Origin: Acidobacteriota bacterium | GTDB lineage: Bacteria; Acidobacteriota; Terriglobia; Bryobacterales; Bryobacteraceae | Reading direction: 5' to 3' | Length of the DNA: 56,196 nt | Assembly: GCA_026394015.1 (NCBI GenBank) | Contig: JAPKZA010000215.1 | Coordinates: 20,654 to 76,849 of the forward strand | Shown here: positions 7,005 through 16,101 of the stretch, piece after piece | Layout: each line of letters opens with the position of its first letter | How positions within the stretch are numbered: position 1 is the first letter of the stretch | Translations under genes and position numbers: made by a program | Notes under the pieces: generated by a model | What the model saw: only the letters and a program-made list of their open reading frames with translations | Database searches by the model: none | Told to the model about the DNA's origin: nothing

Positions 7005-7700
7005 GTGAATAGTCGCCAGCAGACCGGGCTGTACCAGACTTGGCGGGTGACCCGGCAGCAGGTGGTCCTCGGCGAAACATGGTGGGCCCTGAACGATGGT
7101 CGGGTCGAAACCTGGTGGCGGATCGACGCCCTCGGCGGCCTGCATTGTCTCCTCAACAACCTTGAGGATCGGCCTCTGATCCGCGAAGCACCCGAGGCGA
7201 CGGTCCCCGCTGGGGTATTCGTCGATAACTACACTTACTACCTCCCCGGTTTTCAGCTGGAGACCGGGACGCTCTCGCGCGGGGTGGGCCCGGTGAAGAT
7301 ACTTCGCACGCTGGCGGGTGGCTCCTCTGGCGGCTTCGATGAAGGCTTCGACCTTGTCGAGGCCAAAATCGGCGACCGGATTATCCGCCGGGATTTGTAC
7401 GGGATCAGCCTGAATATTGACCCGGAAGTCTACAACTGCGCCATTCCGTGTTACTTTGTCGCCTGCGGTTTCGCGGGAGCCGACCCGCGGGGGACGGTGA
7501 AGCCCTGCCGCGAGGCTCGGGTGGAAGGAGCCGAATTGCGGACGATCACCGGGCCCGATGGCAAGGTTGTGATGCAGGAGGGGGTGAGCGGAGTTGCGTT
7601 CCTCCGCGTGCCCTTGTGGCTATGGCCGAATGGTTTGTACACGGTTCAGGCGTACGGCCCCCAAGGTACGGCGAAGACCGTTATCAGCCATCCGCAGTAG
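7005..7700 (+). CDS. Hypothetical protein, probable C-terminal part of an interrupted secreted protein
   Basis: The first usable start in this frame is GTG 7005 (231 residues). Coding-like sequence continues upstream in the same frame to the TAG at 6960: PLAVGNFGTFRV resembles the PLxVGNxWTYR opening of secreted and lipoprotein domains. The body holds WRVTRQQVVLGETWWAL, a YYLPGFQLETG segment and a Cys-containing stretch (YNCAIPCYFVACGF). It ends with a carboxypeptidase-regulatory-like turn (GPDGKVVMQEGVSGVAFLRVP...NGLYTVQAYGPQG). I do not recognise a named family. The 3' end overlaps the convergent HNH gene by 17 bases. Translation from GTG 7005 without a signal peptide would leave the protein in the cytoplasm, another reason to suspect an interrupted gene. 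Confidence 0.55.
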   Translation: MNSRQQTGLYQTWRVTRQQVVLGETWWALNDGRVETWWRIDALGGLHCLLNNLEDRPLIREAPEATVPAGVFVDNYTYYLPGFQLETGTLSRGVGPVKILRTLAGGSSGGFDEGFDLVEAKIGDRIIRRDLYGISLNIDPEVYNCAIPCYFVACGFAGADPRGTVKPCREARVEGAELRTITGPDGKVVMQEGVSGVAFLRVPLWLWPNGLYTVQAYGPQGTAKTVISHPQ

Positions 7701-8253
7701 CGGAGGAATCCCGATCAGTAATCCACAGACACAGCGTCCTGGGGGGCGGGTAACTCAGAGGGATGGCTTCGAAGAGAAAGGGCATAGGGGGCGGGTTCGT
7801 GATCGGTTCGTGCATCACGCCCCGATCCTGACATAGCCCAACTGCAATTTTCAAGTATCGACGCAGCAAGAGTAGAGGAGGAAACGTGCCGCGTTCCGCA
7901 ATCCATACCAGCGCATCTCGAGCGCCCTTCGAGCTATTGCAGCCGCGGCAGGCCCAAACCAAGTTTTCCCCGCAGTTCTCCCCGCCCCGGCTTGTGGGGA
8001 TCAGGTGATCGACGGTCAGAAATTGTCGACTCGCACAATAGCAACAGGCCTGCGGCAAAATCATCTTCAACCGCTCATCGTCAGCGAGCGATCCCAGTTG
8101 CATCTGACCGCTCTGCAGGCCTTTGAACAAGCGACCGCGAATCATGAAATGCTGGGTCTTAAATCGTTCGGCCTTGGCCTCCACCGCGGCGTGGGCCATT
8201 GCCAGATTCGCGTAGGACCAGTGCAAACATTCGCCGACGGTTGTTATCTTCAC
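7684..8253 (-). CDS. HNH endonuclease-domain protein
   Basis: The 189-residue protein has a central HNH domain: a CxxC knuckle (CCYC, ending Cys73), VDHLIPTSRGGENCGENLVWACRGCNSSKG with the catalytic Asp82-His83 and Asn97, and a second CxxC (Cys102, Cys105) for structural zinc. The N-terminal 65 residues are helical and predicted cytoplasmic. The C-terminal part is Pro-rich. The family includes stand-alone nucleases of restriction, repair or mobile-element origin. No methylase or phage gene is adjacent, so a role cannot be assigned. It overlaps the end of the convergent gene at 7005-7700. Confidence 0.88.
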   Translation of the reverse strand: MKITTVGECLHWSYANLAMAHAAVEAKAERFKTQHFMIRGRLFKGLQSGQMQLGSLADDERLKMILPQACCYCASRQFLTVDHLIPTSRGGENCGENLVWACRGCNSSKGARDALVWIAERGTFPPLLLLRRYLKIAVGLCQDRGVMHEPITNPPPMPFLFEAIPLSYPPPRTLCLWITDRDSSATADG

Positions 8254-8298
8254 TTTCGCGAAGTATATCGAATTGCGCTCGACCTGACGCCGATCAAG

Positions 8299-9144
8299 CT
8301 ACTGCCCGACTAACTCTTTCGTCAACACGGGTAGAAACACGCCTGGGTCCAGCGCTCCCTGATACTTCTTCCCGTTCAGGAATATGGTCGGTGTCCCCTG
8401 CACGCCAATCCGGTCGCCCTCTTGCACGTCCCGATCCACCTGGCTTTTCACGGCCGGTGAATCCAGGGCGGCGACGAATTTGGGCATGTCCAGGCCCAAC
8501 TCCTTCGCCCAGTTCAAGACGTTCATGCGGCTGATCTGCCGGCTCTGGGCGTAGAGCCGATCGTGCATCGGCCAGAACTTTCCCTGCTGTTCCGCGGCTA
8601 AACTAGCCTGCGCCGCCATCCGCGCCTGGCCATGGCTATCGAGCGGGAAGTGTTTGTAAACCAACCGGACGTCCTTGGGGAAGGCCTTTAGTGCCGCGTC
8701 CAAATGGCCGATTGCCTTGATGCAGTAGGGGCATTGAAAGTCCGAGAACTCGACGATGGTAATCTTCGCATTGGCCGGGCCCTTGGCGGGCGAACCGGCG
8801 ATGGAGATCTCGATCGGATCGAGCAACATTCGGTTGCGATCCCCGGCGGCCTTCACGAGGGGCGACGCGGCCAACGCCTTGCGAATGTCCTTGCCCGCCT
8901 TTGCGGCATCCACGGCGATGGTCGCCAAAGTCGTGCTTTGGCTGCAGGCGGGGTCTTCGACGCGGCACTGGGCCAACTGCATCGGGCATCCACAGGGGCA
9001 GCCGAACTCCCGGAGAATCTGCAAGACTTCCATCTTTTTCGCGGCCGATAAGCCGGTGAAGTTTACGCCCGGCAACTCGGTCGCCGACTTCCAGTCCTGC
9101 GCCAGCAGAAGCCCGGCAAATAAGAAGCTAACCATTCGAAGCAT
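8299..9144 (-). CDS. DsbA-like thioredoxin-domain protein with N-terminal Cys-rich domain
   Basis: The 281-residue exported protein has a signal peptide (VSFLFAGLLLAQ). A small cysteine-rich domain follows at residues 32-70 (FGCPCGCPMQLAQC...DPACSQS), and then a DsbA/thioredoxin-like domain from about 110. Its active site is DFQCPYC (Cys138, Cys141) and its cis-Pro loop is GVQGTPTIFLNGKKY. The fold matches DSBA oxidoreductases and the thioredoxin_4 family. The N-terminal CPCGC block resembles the cysteine cluster of CcmH-like proteins, but homology is not certain. Its start is 31 bases from the divergent propeller gene. It probably makes or isomerises disulfides in exported proteins, which fits the many Cys-containing secreted proteins nearby. 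Confidence 0.88.
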   Translation of the reverse strand: MLRMVSFLFAGLLLAQDWKSATELPGVNFTGLSAAKKMEVLQILREFGCPCGCPMQLAQCRVEDPACSQSTTLATIAVDAAKAGKDIRKALAASPLVKAAGDRNRMLLDPIEISIAGSPAKGPANAKITIVEFSDFQCPYCIKAIGHLDAALKAFPKDVRLVYKHFPLDSHGQARMAAQASLAAEQQGKFWPMHDRLYAQSRQISRMNVLNWAKELGLDMPKFVAALDSPAVKSQVDRDVQEGDRIGVQGTPTIFLNGKKYQGALDPGVFLPVLTKELVGQ

Positions 9145-9175
9145 TCTTCTATTGTGCTACGGTACGAGCATAGAC

Positions 9176-12100
9176 ATGAGACTGCTGTTTTTGCTCTTGT
9201 TCCTTTGTGCCGTTGCGCCCGCCCAACCGAGACTCTTCTCCTTCGAACCCTCCCACACCGCCTTTAGCACGAGCCTGAACCGGCTTGTTATCACTGAATA
9301 CAACCTCAAACGGCTTCATCTCTACGACCTCGCCACGGGAGATGATACCGTTGTTCCCCTCCCGGCTTTTCCCACCGCCCTCTCCGTCAGTCCCGACGGA
9401 CTTAGCGCGGCCGTTGGCCACGAGAACCAAGTTACTTACTTCCAGCTAAGTTCGGCTAGCCTCCTTCGCACTCTCCCCGTACCTGGCACGGTCCGCCAAC
9501 TTCTGCTCGCCCCGCCGTCGGCCATCGTTGATCTCGGCAATGACAACGTCCGTAGCCTCGCCGTCGCCTCCGGCGCGCTCTCCGGGCCCATCATCGGCAT
9601 CAAGCAACTGAATTCGCCCCAACTCTCTCCCGATGGCCGTACCCTCTACTCAACCGGGGGCAACCAACTCGACCGCGTCGATCTTCTCTCCGGCACCGTC
9701 TCCAGTTCCCCGCTCCAACACTGCGGTCGAATCCTGCTCTCGCCCGACACGTCTCGCCTGTACACCGGTTGCGGCACTGTCCTTCAAAACACCAGCGACC
9801 TGCCCTACGTCAGAACTCTCCAGTCGGAGTACAGGAGTGTTCTCGTGGCCACTTCCTCCGAGTTCGTGGCGATAGCGGCGGAACAGACCATCAAGATTTA
9901 CAAGCATTCCGACCTCGGAGCTATCGGCCAAATCAGCCTTCCTCTGTTGCAGCCGGAAACAGACCTTTCCGCCTTCCCCTTTGCCGTGTTTTTCGACGCG
10001 ACAGGAAGTCGCCTGCATGTCGTTAGTTATGGGAACGCCATCGGTAGAGCTTGGAGCGGAAATCAAGCCGGCGTTCAGACGTTCGACCTCACAAACCGCG
10101 CGGGGAACTGCGTCAGCTCCGTTCGCGACAACGAGACCAACCGAACTGGCCCGCTCCGTACTCTCGAAGCCGGGGGTGGTTTGCTTTCTCTCTCTTTCCG
10201 AGCCAGCGATTTCTGCGGCTACCTCCCCACGACCGACGATCCTTGGATCACCCTCGTTAACCCACGCTTCGCGTTCGGCTCGGACGTCATCACCGTCCAC
10301 GTGGCCCCGAACCCGTCGTCGCAAGATCGCTCTGGTCGTATTGTCGTCGGTTCGTTTTCCGCCGTCATCACCCAGAAAGGAACGAGTCTGCTGCGGACCT
10401 CCGCGCGTCACCGATTCTCCTATCGCGTGTTCGAAGCGGCTTTTTCGCGCGCGGTCAACCGCCATATTCTGACGAGCAATACCCCGAATGCGCTGCACAT
10501 CTTCGACCCCGTCTCTCGCACGGACCAGGCCATCGCCCTCTCTCGTCCGCCTGTCTCCCTTTCCTTGAGCCTCGACGGCCTCCTCGCGGTCGTCGGCCAC
10601 GACGGCGGCATCTCCGCCATTAACCTGAAACTCGGACAAGTCGTCGGTTTCTATCCCGTTCCCCTGGACGTAAAGGGCCTCTCGCTAACGCCCCGTGGGA
10701 TCGTTTTTGCCTCTCCTTCCCTCTATGTAGCCTTCGACAGGTTTTCCTTCCTCGCCTACTCCCGCGGTGTCTCCGTCAGCCTTGATCTGGGCACGGGTCG
10801 TACCCGGTCGCTCCCACAACCGATCGGTTCGGGCGGGCCGACCAAGCTTTGGCCGGACGGTCTGACGCTCTACGCCAACAGTTTGCGTTGGTCGGTCGAC
10901 GGTGACATTCTCACTCCCATCGACAGTTATCGGCCAAACTTCTGCGGGCCGTTCTGGTTCACCCACGCCGGCAGCCGGATGCTGACCGGTTGCGGAGTCT
11001 TTCACTTCGCATCTGATTTGTCGTTCAACCGAAGCCTAGGTGCCACGGTGCCATCGGCGGATTCTTCGACAGCGCTGGCTACGACAGCAGCCTTCTTCGA
11101 AAGTGAGAACGAGCGGTCCGAATCCGACCGTTTGGTCCTGATTCCAGACGGTACCCTGACCCCCTCAGGCTTCGTGTTGGAGCCCTACGACGCCGTTTCC
11201 GCAACCTTCCCTCTCCGTGGCCGCCTCGTCAGCTGGAGTTCCGACAGCACCCGCCTGCATGTGATCTCGGACCTCGGCTACGCCCAAAGCTCTCCGGTTG
11301 GATCCAACGTAACGATCGCCGAGTCCCTGAGCACCCAAACTCCCTGCGTGGCCGACGTCGCCCTTCTTCCGAGCACCGTCCCCTCTGACGGCTCCGCACC
11401 TGCTGTGTTCGCCACCGCCCCGGCCAACTGTCTCTGGCAGGCAACGTCCCCCGTCTCCTGGATTCAAATCCGCACCCGCGTCTCCCTCGGCAGCGCCGCT
11501 CTCGACGTCTCGGTCCTTCCGAATCCCGATCCCGGCCCTCGGGAAGCCTTGGTCACGATGGGAGGAAAAACGGTCCGCATCGTCCAAGCGGCTCGATCCC
11601 TCGTTCTCTCCCCGGACAGCCTCAGTCTGTCCGCCATGCCCAGCCAAGCTTCGGTCCAGATCATCGCCTCCGACCCTGGCCTCCGCTGGACCGCGGTCGC
11701 GCAAGTCCCCTGGATTAGCCTCTTGCAGACCTTGGGCGTGGCCAGCGCGAGTCTCACGTTTAGCGTCGCCCCCAACCCCGGCCCTGCCCGGGTCGGCACG
11801 TTCACCGTCAACACTGTCGTCTTCACGGTGGTCCAGTCCGGCGGAGGTGCCGCGGGCAACCAGCCCCCCGTCGTCCTGCCTCCCTTAACCGGTTCGACGG
11901 TTGGCGCGTTCGCACAGAGGTCCTTCCGTTTTGCCGATCCCGACGGGGTTGCGGACCTAGCCATTCTCAGCGTCCTCATCAACACTTCGCTCGATGGCCG
12001 CGATGCTTGCCACTTCGCCTACGACATCCGATCTTCGTTGTTGTACCTCGTGGCCCGGGACGGGATCGGTGCCTCCACCTCGCTCATCGGCGTTCCGGGA

Positions 12101-12763
12101 ACACTGTCAAACGGCATCTGTCGCATCGATACGCAGGACGTCCAGTTCAGTCGGGACGCTCATTCGGTGACCCTGACCGTTGCCTACTTTGTCGAACCGT
12201 TAGGTTTCGTCGGGCGAGCCATATACGGAGCCGCCCGCGATCGCCAAGGGAACAATTCCGGCTGGCAACTCATCGGCTACCACAACCTGTTCACCGCCAT
12301 TCCCACCAATCCGACCAGCTCTATCGTATCTCCCCCCAACCCGAACAGTCCGCTCTCCATTCGCTACAACGATATCCATTCCACTACCGGCGACCCTAGC
12401 AGCACCAACATCAAATTCGCCCAGGTGCTGATTCAGAACACTCTCGATGCCCGCCGCGCCTGCTACATCGGCTTCGACCACAACAACAATCTTCTCTATC
12501 TCATGAACGATGAAGGAACCCGCCTCCTCCCGTCGGCCATCCGTCTCAACGGTGCACCCGGCGGACTTGCCTTTGTCGAGAACTCCCAGTGCCGCGTCGA
12601 TGCCACCGGCTCCTCCTTCACGAACTTCGCCACCGTACTCGGCCTCACCCTCAATATCTCCTATAAGTCCAGCTTCTCCGGGCCTCGCCTCATTTACGCA
12701 GGAGCCCAAACCCCAAACTCAAACTCTGGCTGGCAAATGGTCGGCTTCCTCGCCCTCCCCTAA
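9176..12763 (+). CDS. Giant secreted protein: two beta-propeller blocks, BACON domains and two ACY...NSQC modules
   Basis: The frame is open upstream, but the ATG at 9176 gives an ideal signal peptide (MRLLFLLLFLCAVAPAQ), for a 1195-residue product. In order: a first propeller-like block (about 20-290; repeats such as PTALSVSPDGLSAAVGH, SPQLSPDGRTLYSTG), a BACON-like domain (about 305-400), a second propeller-like block (about 405-690) and two further BACON-like domains (about 725-805 and 806-890; PVSWIQI, VPWISLLQ). A QPPVVLPP linker then leads to two copies of the ACY...NSQC-type module (about 925-1040 and 1080-1195). The propeller plus BACON unit appears duplicated inside the gene. It has no catalytic motif and is likely a binding or adhesion protein. 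It lies 20 bases before TonB receptor 1 and may be co-expressed with it. Confidence 0.85.
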   Translation: MRLLFLLLFLCAVAPAQPRLFSFEPSHTAFSTSLNRLVITEYNLKRLHLYDLATGDDTVVPLPAFPTALSVSPDGLSAAVGHENQVTYFQLSSASLLRTLPVPGTVRQLLLAPPSAIVDLGNDNVRSLAVASGALSGPIIGIKQLNSPQLSPDGRTLYSTGGNQLDRVDLLSGTVSSSPLQHCGRILLSPDTSRLYTGCGTVLQNTSDLPYVRTLQSEYRSVLVATSSEFVAIAAEQTIKIYKHSDLGAIGQISLPLLQPETDLSAFPFAVFFDATGSRLHVVSYGNAIGRAWSGNQAGVQTFDLTNRAGNCVSSVRDNETNRTGPLRTLEAGGGLLSLSFRASDFCGYLPTTDDPWITLVNPRFAFGSDVITVHVAPNPSSQDRSGRIVVGSFSAVITQKGTSLLRTSARHRFSYRVFEAAFSRAVNRHILTSNTPNALHIFDPVSRTDQAIALSRPPVSLSLSLDGLLAVVGHDGGISAINLKLGQVVGFYPVPLDVKGLSLTPRGIVFASPSLYVAFDRFSFLAYSRGVSVSLDLGTGRTRSLPQPIGSGGPTKLWPDGLTLYANSLRWSVDGDILTPIDSYRPNFCGPFWFTHAGSRMLTGCGVFHFASDLSFNRSLGATVPSADSSTALATTAAFFESENERSESDRLVLIPDGTLTPSGFVLEPYDAVSATFPLRGRLVSWSSDSTRLHVISDLGYAQSSPVGSNVTIAESLSTQTPCVADVALLPSTVPSDGSAPAVFATAPANCLWQATSPVSWIQIRTRVSLGSAALDVSVLPNPDPGPREALVTMGGKTVRIVQAARSLVLSPDSLSLSAMPSQASVQIIASDPGLRWTAVAQVPWISLLQTLGVASASLTFSVAPNPGPARVGTFTVNTVVFTVVQSGGGAAGNQPPVVLPPLTGSTVGAFAQRSFRFADPDGVADLAILSVLINTSLDGRDACHFAYDIRSSLLYLVARDGIGASTSLIGVPGTLSNGICRIDTQDVQFSRDAHSVTLTVAYFVEPLGFVGRAIYGAARDRQGNNSGWQLIGYHNLFTAIPTNPTSSIVSPPNPNSPLSIRYNDIHSTTGDPSSTNIKFAQVLIQNTLDARRACYIGFDHNNNLLYLMNDEGTRLLPSAIRLNGAPGGLAFVENSQCRVDATGSSFTNFATVLGLTLNISYKSSFSGPRLIYAGAQTPNSNSGWQMVGFLALP

Positions 12764-12783
12764 TCAAGTAAACTATTCTTAAT

Positions 12784-15700
12784 ATGCTTCGGACACTGAT
12801 ACTTCTCCTCTCGATTGCTTCCCTCCTCCCCGCCCAAACTGTCCTCGGCTCCTTCACTGGCCGTGTGCAAGACCCGTCGGGCGCTGCCATCCCCGCGGCC
12901 GCTATCACGGCGACCAACACCTCCACGGGTCTCACCTACAAAACCGCCACTAACTCCACCGGCGCTTACTCCCTCCAACAACTTACTTTAGGTACCTACG
13001 AAATCGCCGTCCAAGCCAAGGGCTTCCGCCGCGCCGTGCAGAAAGGCCTCGAACTCAACGTCGCCCAGACCCGCGCCATCGATTTCTCCCTCGAAGTCGG
13101 CCAGGTCGAACAAACCGTCGAAGTCTCCGGCACCGCCACCGAACTCCAAACCGCCACCTCTGACCTCGGCACCACCATCCAACGCAAGAAGCTGATGGAC
13201 CTCCCCCTCTTCGTCGGCGGCAACGTTCGCAACCTCGAACAGTTTATCTTCCTTGCCCCCGGCGTCACCGGTGACTCGACGAACACGCAGATCTCCGGGT
13301 CCCCTTCGCGCGCCAAGGAAGTTCTCCTCGACGGCATCGCCTCCACCGGCATCGAGTCCGGCGGCGTCATCCCCGGCAACACCCGGCCCTCGGTCGAAAC
13401 CATCGGCGAGTTCCGCCTCCTCCGCGCTAACTTCAACGCCGAGTACGGCCGCACCGGCGGCGGCATCCAAATCTTCACAACGCGCTCCGGCACGAACGTG
13501 TTCCACGGAGCTTTGTTCGACTACCTCCGCAACGACAAACTCGACGCCCGCGGCTTCTTCCAACGCGTCCGCCCCATCAACCGCCAAAACGAGTTCGGCG
13601 CCACGCTCGGCGGACCGCTCCTCATCCCCGGCCTCTACAACGGCAAGAACAAAACGTTTTTCCACTTCGTCTACTCCGGCTTCCGCTTCCGCCAAGGCGC
13701 GCCCAACACGCTGCAGAGCCTGATCCCCGCCGATTTCCGCCAAGGCGATTTTTCCCGCGTCTCGAGTCCCATCTACGACCGTTCCACCGGCGCGCCTTTC
13801 CCCGGCAACCGCATCCCCACGGCCCGCATCTCCTCGGTCGCCCGCAACATCCTTCCCCTCCTCCCCACCCCCATCGACAATGGTTTGTTCAATAACTACA
13901 TCTCCGTCGGCCGCGCGGCCGCCGATTCGAACCACTACAACCTGAAGCTCGACCACGCTTTCTCCGACCGTAACCGCGTCAACGGCTTTTTCAACCGCGA
14001 CTATCTTCTCCAGTCCGACGCCGAAACCATCGCCGGCCCCACCACCCCCGGCCGCGCCACCGGTAGCCAAAATACCATCGCCCGGGCCTCCCACGACCTC
14101 ATCCTTTCTCCCACCGTTCTGAACCATCTAAACGTCGGCTTCACGCGCTACCGCGTCACCATCGATAGCTTCACCCTCAATCAGGACTGGCCCACCAAGC
14201 TCGGCCTGCGCGGCGTCAACGACGGCGCCAACAATGGCTTCCCCTGCGTTGAGTTTGTCTCGTCCGGCTACTCCCGCTTGGGCGACCCCAACTGCAACGC
14301 CCGTACGCTCCAAACCAACAATGCGTTCCAGATCAACGAAAGCCTCTCGCTCGTCCGCGGCAAACACAATTTGAAGTTCGGTTTCGACTACCGCTTCATG
14401 GAAACCAACGGCATCGATAACTTCCAGGCCCCGGGCCTGTTCCAGTTCAACGCCCTCGAAACCGGCCTTCCCAACGTTGCCAACTCCGGCAACGCCATCG
14501 CCAGCTTCCTGCTCGGAGCCGTCGACCGCGGCACCACCCGCGTCTTCGGCTACTTCCCGCGCAACCGGTATCAATACTGGGGCTTTTACGCCCAGGACGA
14601 TTGGAAAGTCACCCGGAAGCTGACGGTGAACTATGGCCTCCGCTATGACATCTTCGTCCCCCGTTACGAGAAGCTCAACAACCTTTCGAGCTTCGATCCG
14701 ACGCTGCCCAACCCCGGCGCTGGCAACCGCCTCGGCGCGCTCGCCTTCCTCGGCGATGGGCCCAACCGTAACGGCCGCAAGTCGTTCGCCAATACCGACT
14801 ACAAAGCCTTTGGCCCCCGCCTTGGCTTGGCCTACCTGCTCTCGGCGAAGACCGTTCTTCGCTCCGGCTACGGCATCTACTACGCTGCCGGTAACGCGGC
14901 GGCCGGACAGCGCGACTCGCTCAACATGTCGAACGGCTTCATCTCCACCCCGGTCTTCCAGTCCACCGATCAGGGCCTGACCCCGGCGTTCAACTGGGAC
15001 AACGGCTTCCCTCAGAACTTCCCCCGCCCGCCCTTCATTAACCCCACCGCCGGTAATGGCACCGCCATGCGCTTCATCGGCCCCGGCGACGGTCGCGTGC
15101 CCTACTTCCAGAATTGGTCCGCCACCGTGGAACGCGAACTCGCCCCGCGCATCAATCTGGAAGCCACCTACCTCGGCACCAAAGGCTCCCGGATTGGCAA
15201 CGGCCTGATCCGGGCCAATGAACTTGACCCGACATATCTCTCGCTCGGGGCCCTGCTCACGCGTCCAGTGACATCCCCCGAGGCAATCGCCGCTGGCATC
15301 CGTCTTCCCTACCCCGGCTTCACCGGCTCGGTGGCCCAATCGCTCCGGCCCTTCCCGCAGTACCTCGACCTCGACAACCGCACCAACCCCGCCGGCAGCA
15401 GCACGTATCACGCGTTTCAAACGCAACTCTCCGCCCGCACGAATCAGGGGCTCGACCTCCAACTCGCCTACACCTTCGCCAAGACCATCTCCGACGCCGA
15501 CATCCTGGCCGGGGGCGGCCCCGCTGGGCAGACGACGTATAACCGGGCGCTGGAGAAAGCGATCGCGACTACCGATGTCCCGCACGTCTTCGCGCTCAGC
15601 TACAGCTACGAACTGCCGTTTGCCAAGAAGAAGATTTGGGGCGGCTGGGTGCTCACCGGCATTCATCAGTACTCGACCGGCGTGCCGATCACGCTGAGCG

Positions 15701-16098
15701 CCAACAACACGCTGCCGCTGTTCAACGGCATTCTCCGGCCCGACGTTGTCTCCGGCGTCAATCGCGCGACGAACGTCGGCAACTTCGACCCGGCGGTGAA
15801 TACGTGGATCAACCGCGACGCTTTCCGCGCCCCGGCGGCTCTGCGATTCGGAACCTCGGCCCGCGCTTACACGGATCTGCGAGCCCCGAATTTCCTGAAC
15901 GAAAACTTCGGCCTGCTCAAGCGGTTCAGCATCCGGGAGCGCTTCACGCTGACCGTCCGTGGCGAGTTATTCAACGCCTTCAATCGGACGGTGTTCGGCC
16001 CCCCGCAGGGCAACGTCAGCAACGCGCTCTTCGGTCGCATCACGGCCCAATCGAACCAGCCCCGCAATGGCCAGGTCGCGCTTCGCCTCGATTTCTAA
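12784..16098 (+). CDS. Oar-type TonB-dependent receptor 1 with carboxypeptidase-regulatory-like domain
   Basis: The 1104-residue outer-membrane protein has a signal peptide (MLRTLILLLSIASLLPAQ) and an N-terminal carboxypeptidase-regulatory-like domain (GSFTGRVQDPSGAAIPAAA...TGAYSLQQL). A plug follows (EFRLLRANFNAEYGRTGGG), then the hallmark HGALFDYLRNDKLDARGFF, a long beta-barrel and a terminal aromatic (RLDF). The family is the large TonB-dependent/Oar-like receptors expanded in Solibacter-type Acidobacteria, thought to bind glycans, peptides or surface polymers; the ligand is unknown. The gene follows the propeller protein by 20 bases and converges on the DUF1501 gene, with only three bases between stops. 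Codons end mainly in C. Confidence 0.93.
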   Translation: MLRTLILLLSIASLLPAQTVLGSFTGRVQDPSGAAIPAAAITATNTSTGLTYKTATNSTGAYSLQQLTLGTYEIAVQAKGFRRAVQKGLELNVAQTRAIDFSLEVGQVEQTVEVSGTATELQTATSDLGTTIQRKKLMDLPLFVGGNVRNLEQFIFLAPGVTGDSTNTQISGSPSRAKEVLLDGIASTGIESGGVIPGNTRPSVETIGEFRLLRANFNAEYGRTGGGIQIFTTRSGTNVFHGALFDYLRNDKLDARGFFQRVRPINRQNEFGATLGGPLLIPGLYNGKNKTFFHFVYSGFRFRQGAPNTLQSLIPADFRQGDFSRVSSPIYDRSTGAPFPGNRIPTARISSVARNILPLLPTPIDNGLFNNYISVGRAAADSNHYNLKLDHAFSDRNRVNGFFNRDYLLQSDAETIAGPTTPGRATGSQNTIARASHDLILSPTVLNHLNVGFTRYRVTIDSFTLNQDWPTKLGLRGVNDGANNGFPCVEFVSSGYSRLGDPNCNARTLQTNNAFQINESLSLVRGKHNLKFGFDYRFMETNGIDNFQAPGLFQFNALETGLPNVANSGNAIASFLLGAVDRGTTRVFGYFPRNRYQYWGFYAQDDWKVTRKLTVNYGLRYDIFVPRYEKLNNLSSFDPTLPNPGAGNRLGALAFLGDGPNRNGRKSFANTDYKAFGPRLGLAYLLSAKTVLRSGYGIYYAAGNAAAGQRDSLNMSNGFISTPVFQSTDQGLTPAFNWDNGFPQNFPRPPFINPTAGNGTAMRFIGPGDGRVPYFQNWSATVERELAPRINLEATYLGTKGSRIGNGLIRANELDPTYLSLGALLTRPVTSPEAIAAGIRLPYPGFTGSVAQSLRPFPQYLDLDNRTNPAGSSTYHAFQTQLSARTNQGLDLQLAYTFAKTISDADILAGGGPAGQTTYNRALEKAIATTDVPHVFALSYSYELPFAKKKIWGGWVLTGIHQYSTGVPITLSANNTLPLFNGILRPDVVSGVNRATNVGNFDPAVNTWINRDAFRAPAALRFGTSARAYTDLRAPNFLNENFGLLKRFSIRERFTLTVRGELFNAFNRTVFGPPQGNVSNALFGRITAQSNQPRNGQVALRLDF

Positions 16099-16101
16099 GC
16101 G

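Noticed and set aside
7714-7730. Possible DnaA box (TAATCCACA)
   Set aside because: Single occurrence inside the HNH gene; chance match.
14128-15666. Minus-strand ORF of 512 codons opposite TonB receptor 1
   Set aside because: Antisense shadow; composition typical of reverse reading of C-ending codons.
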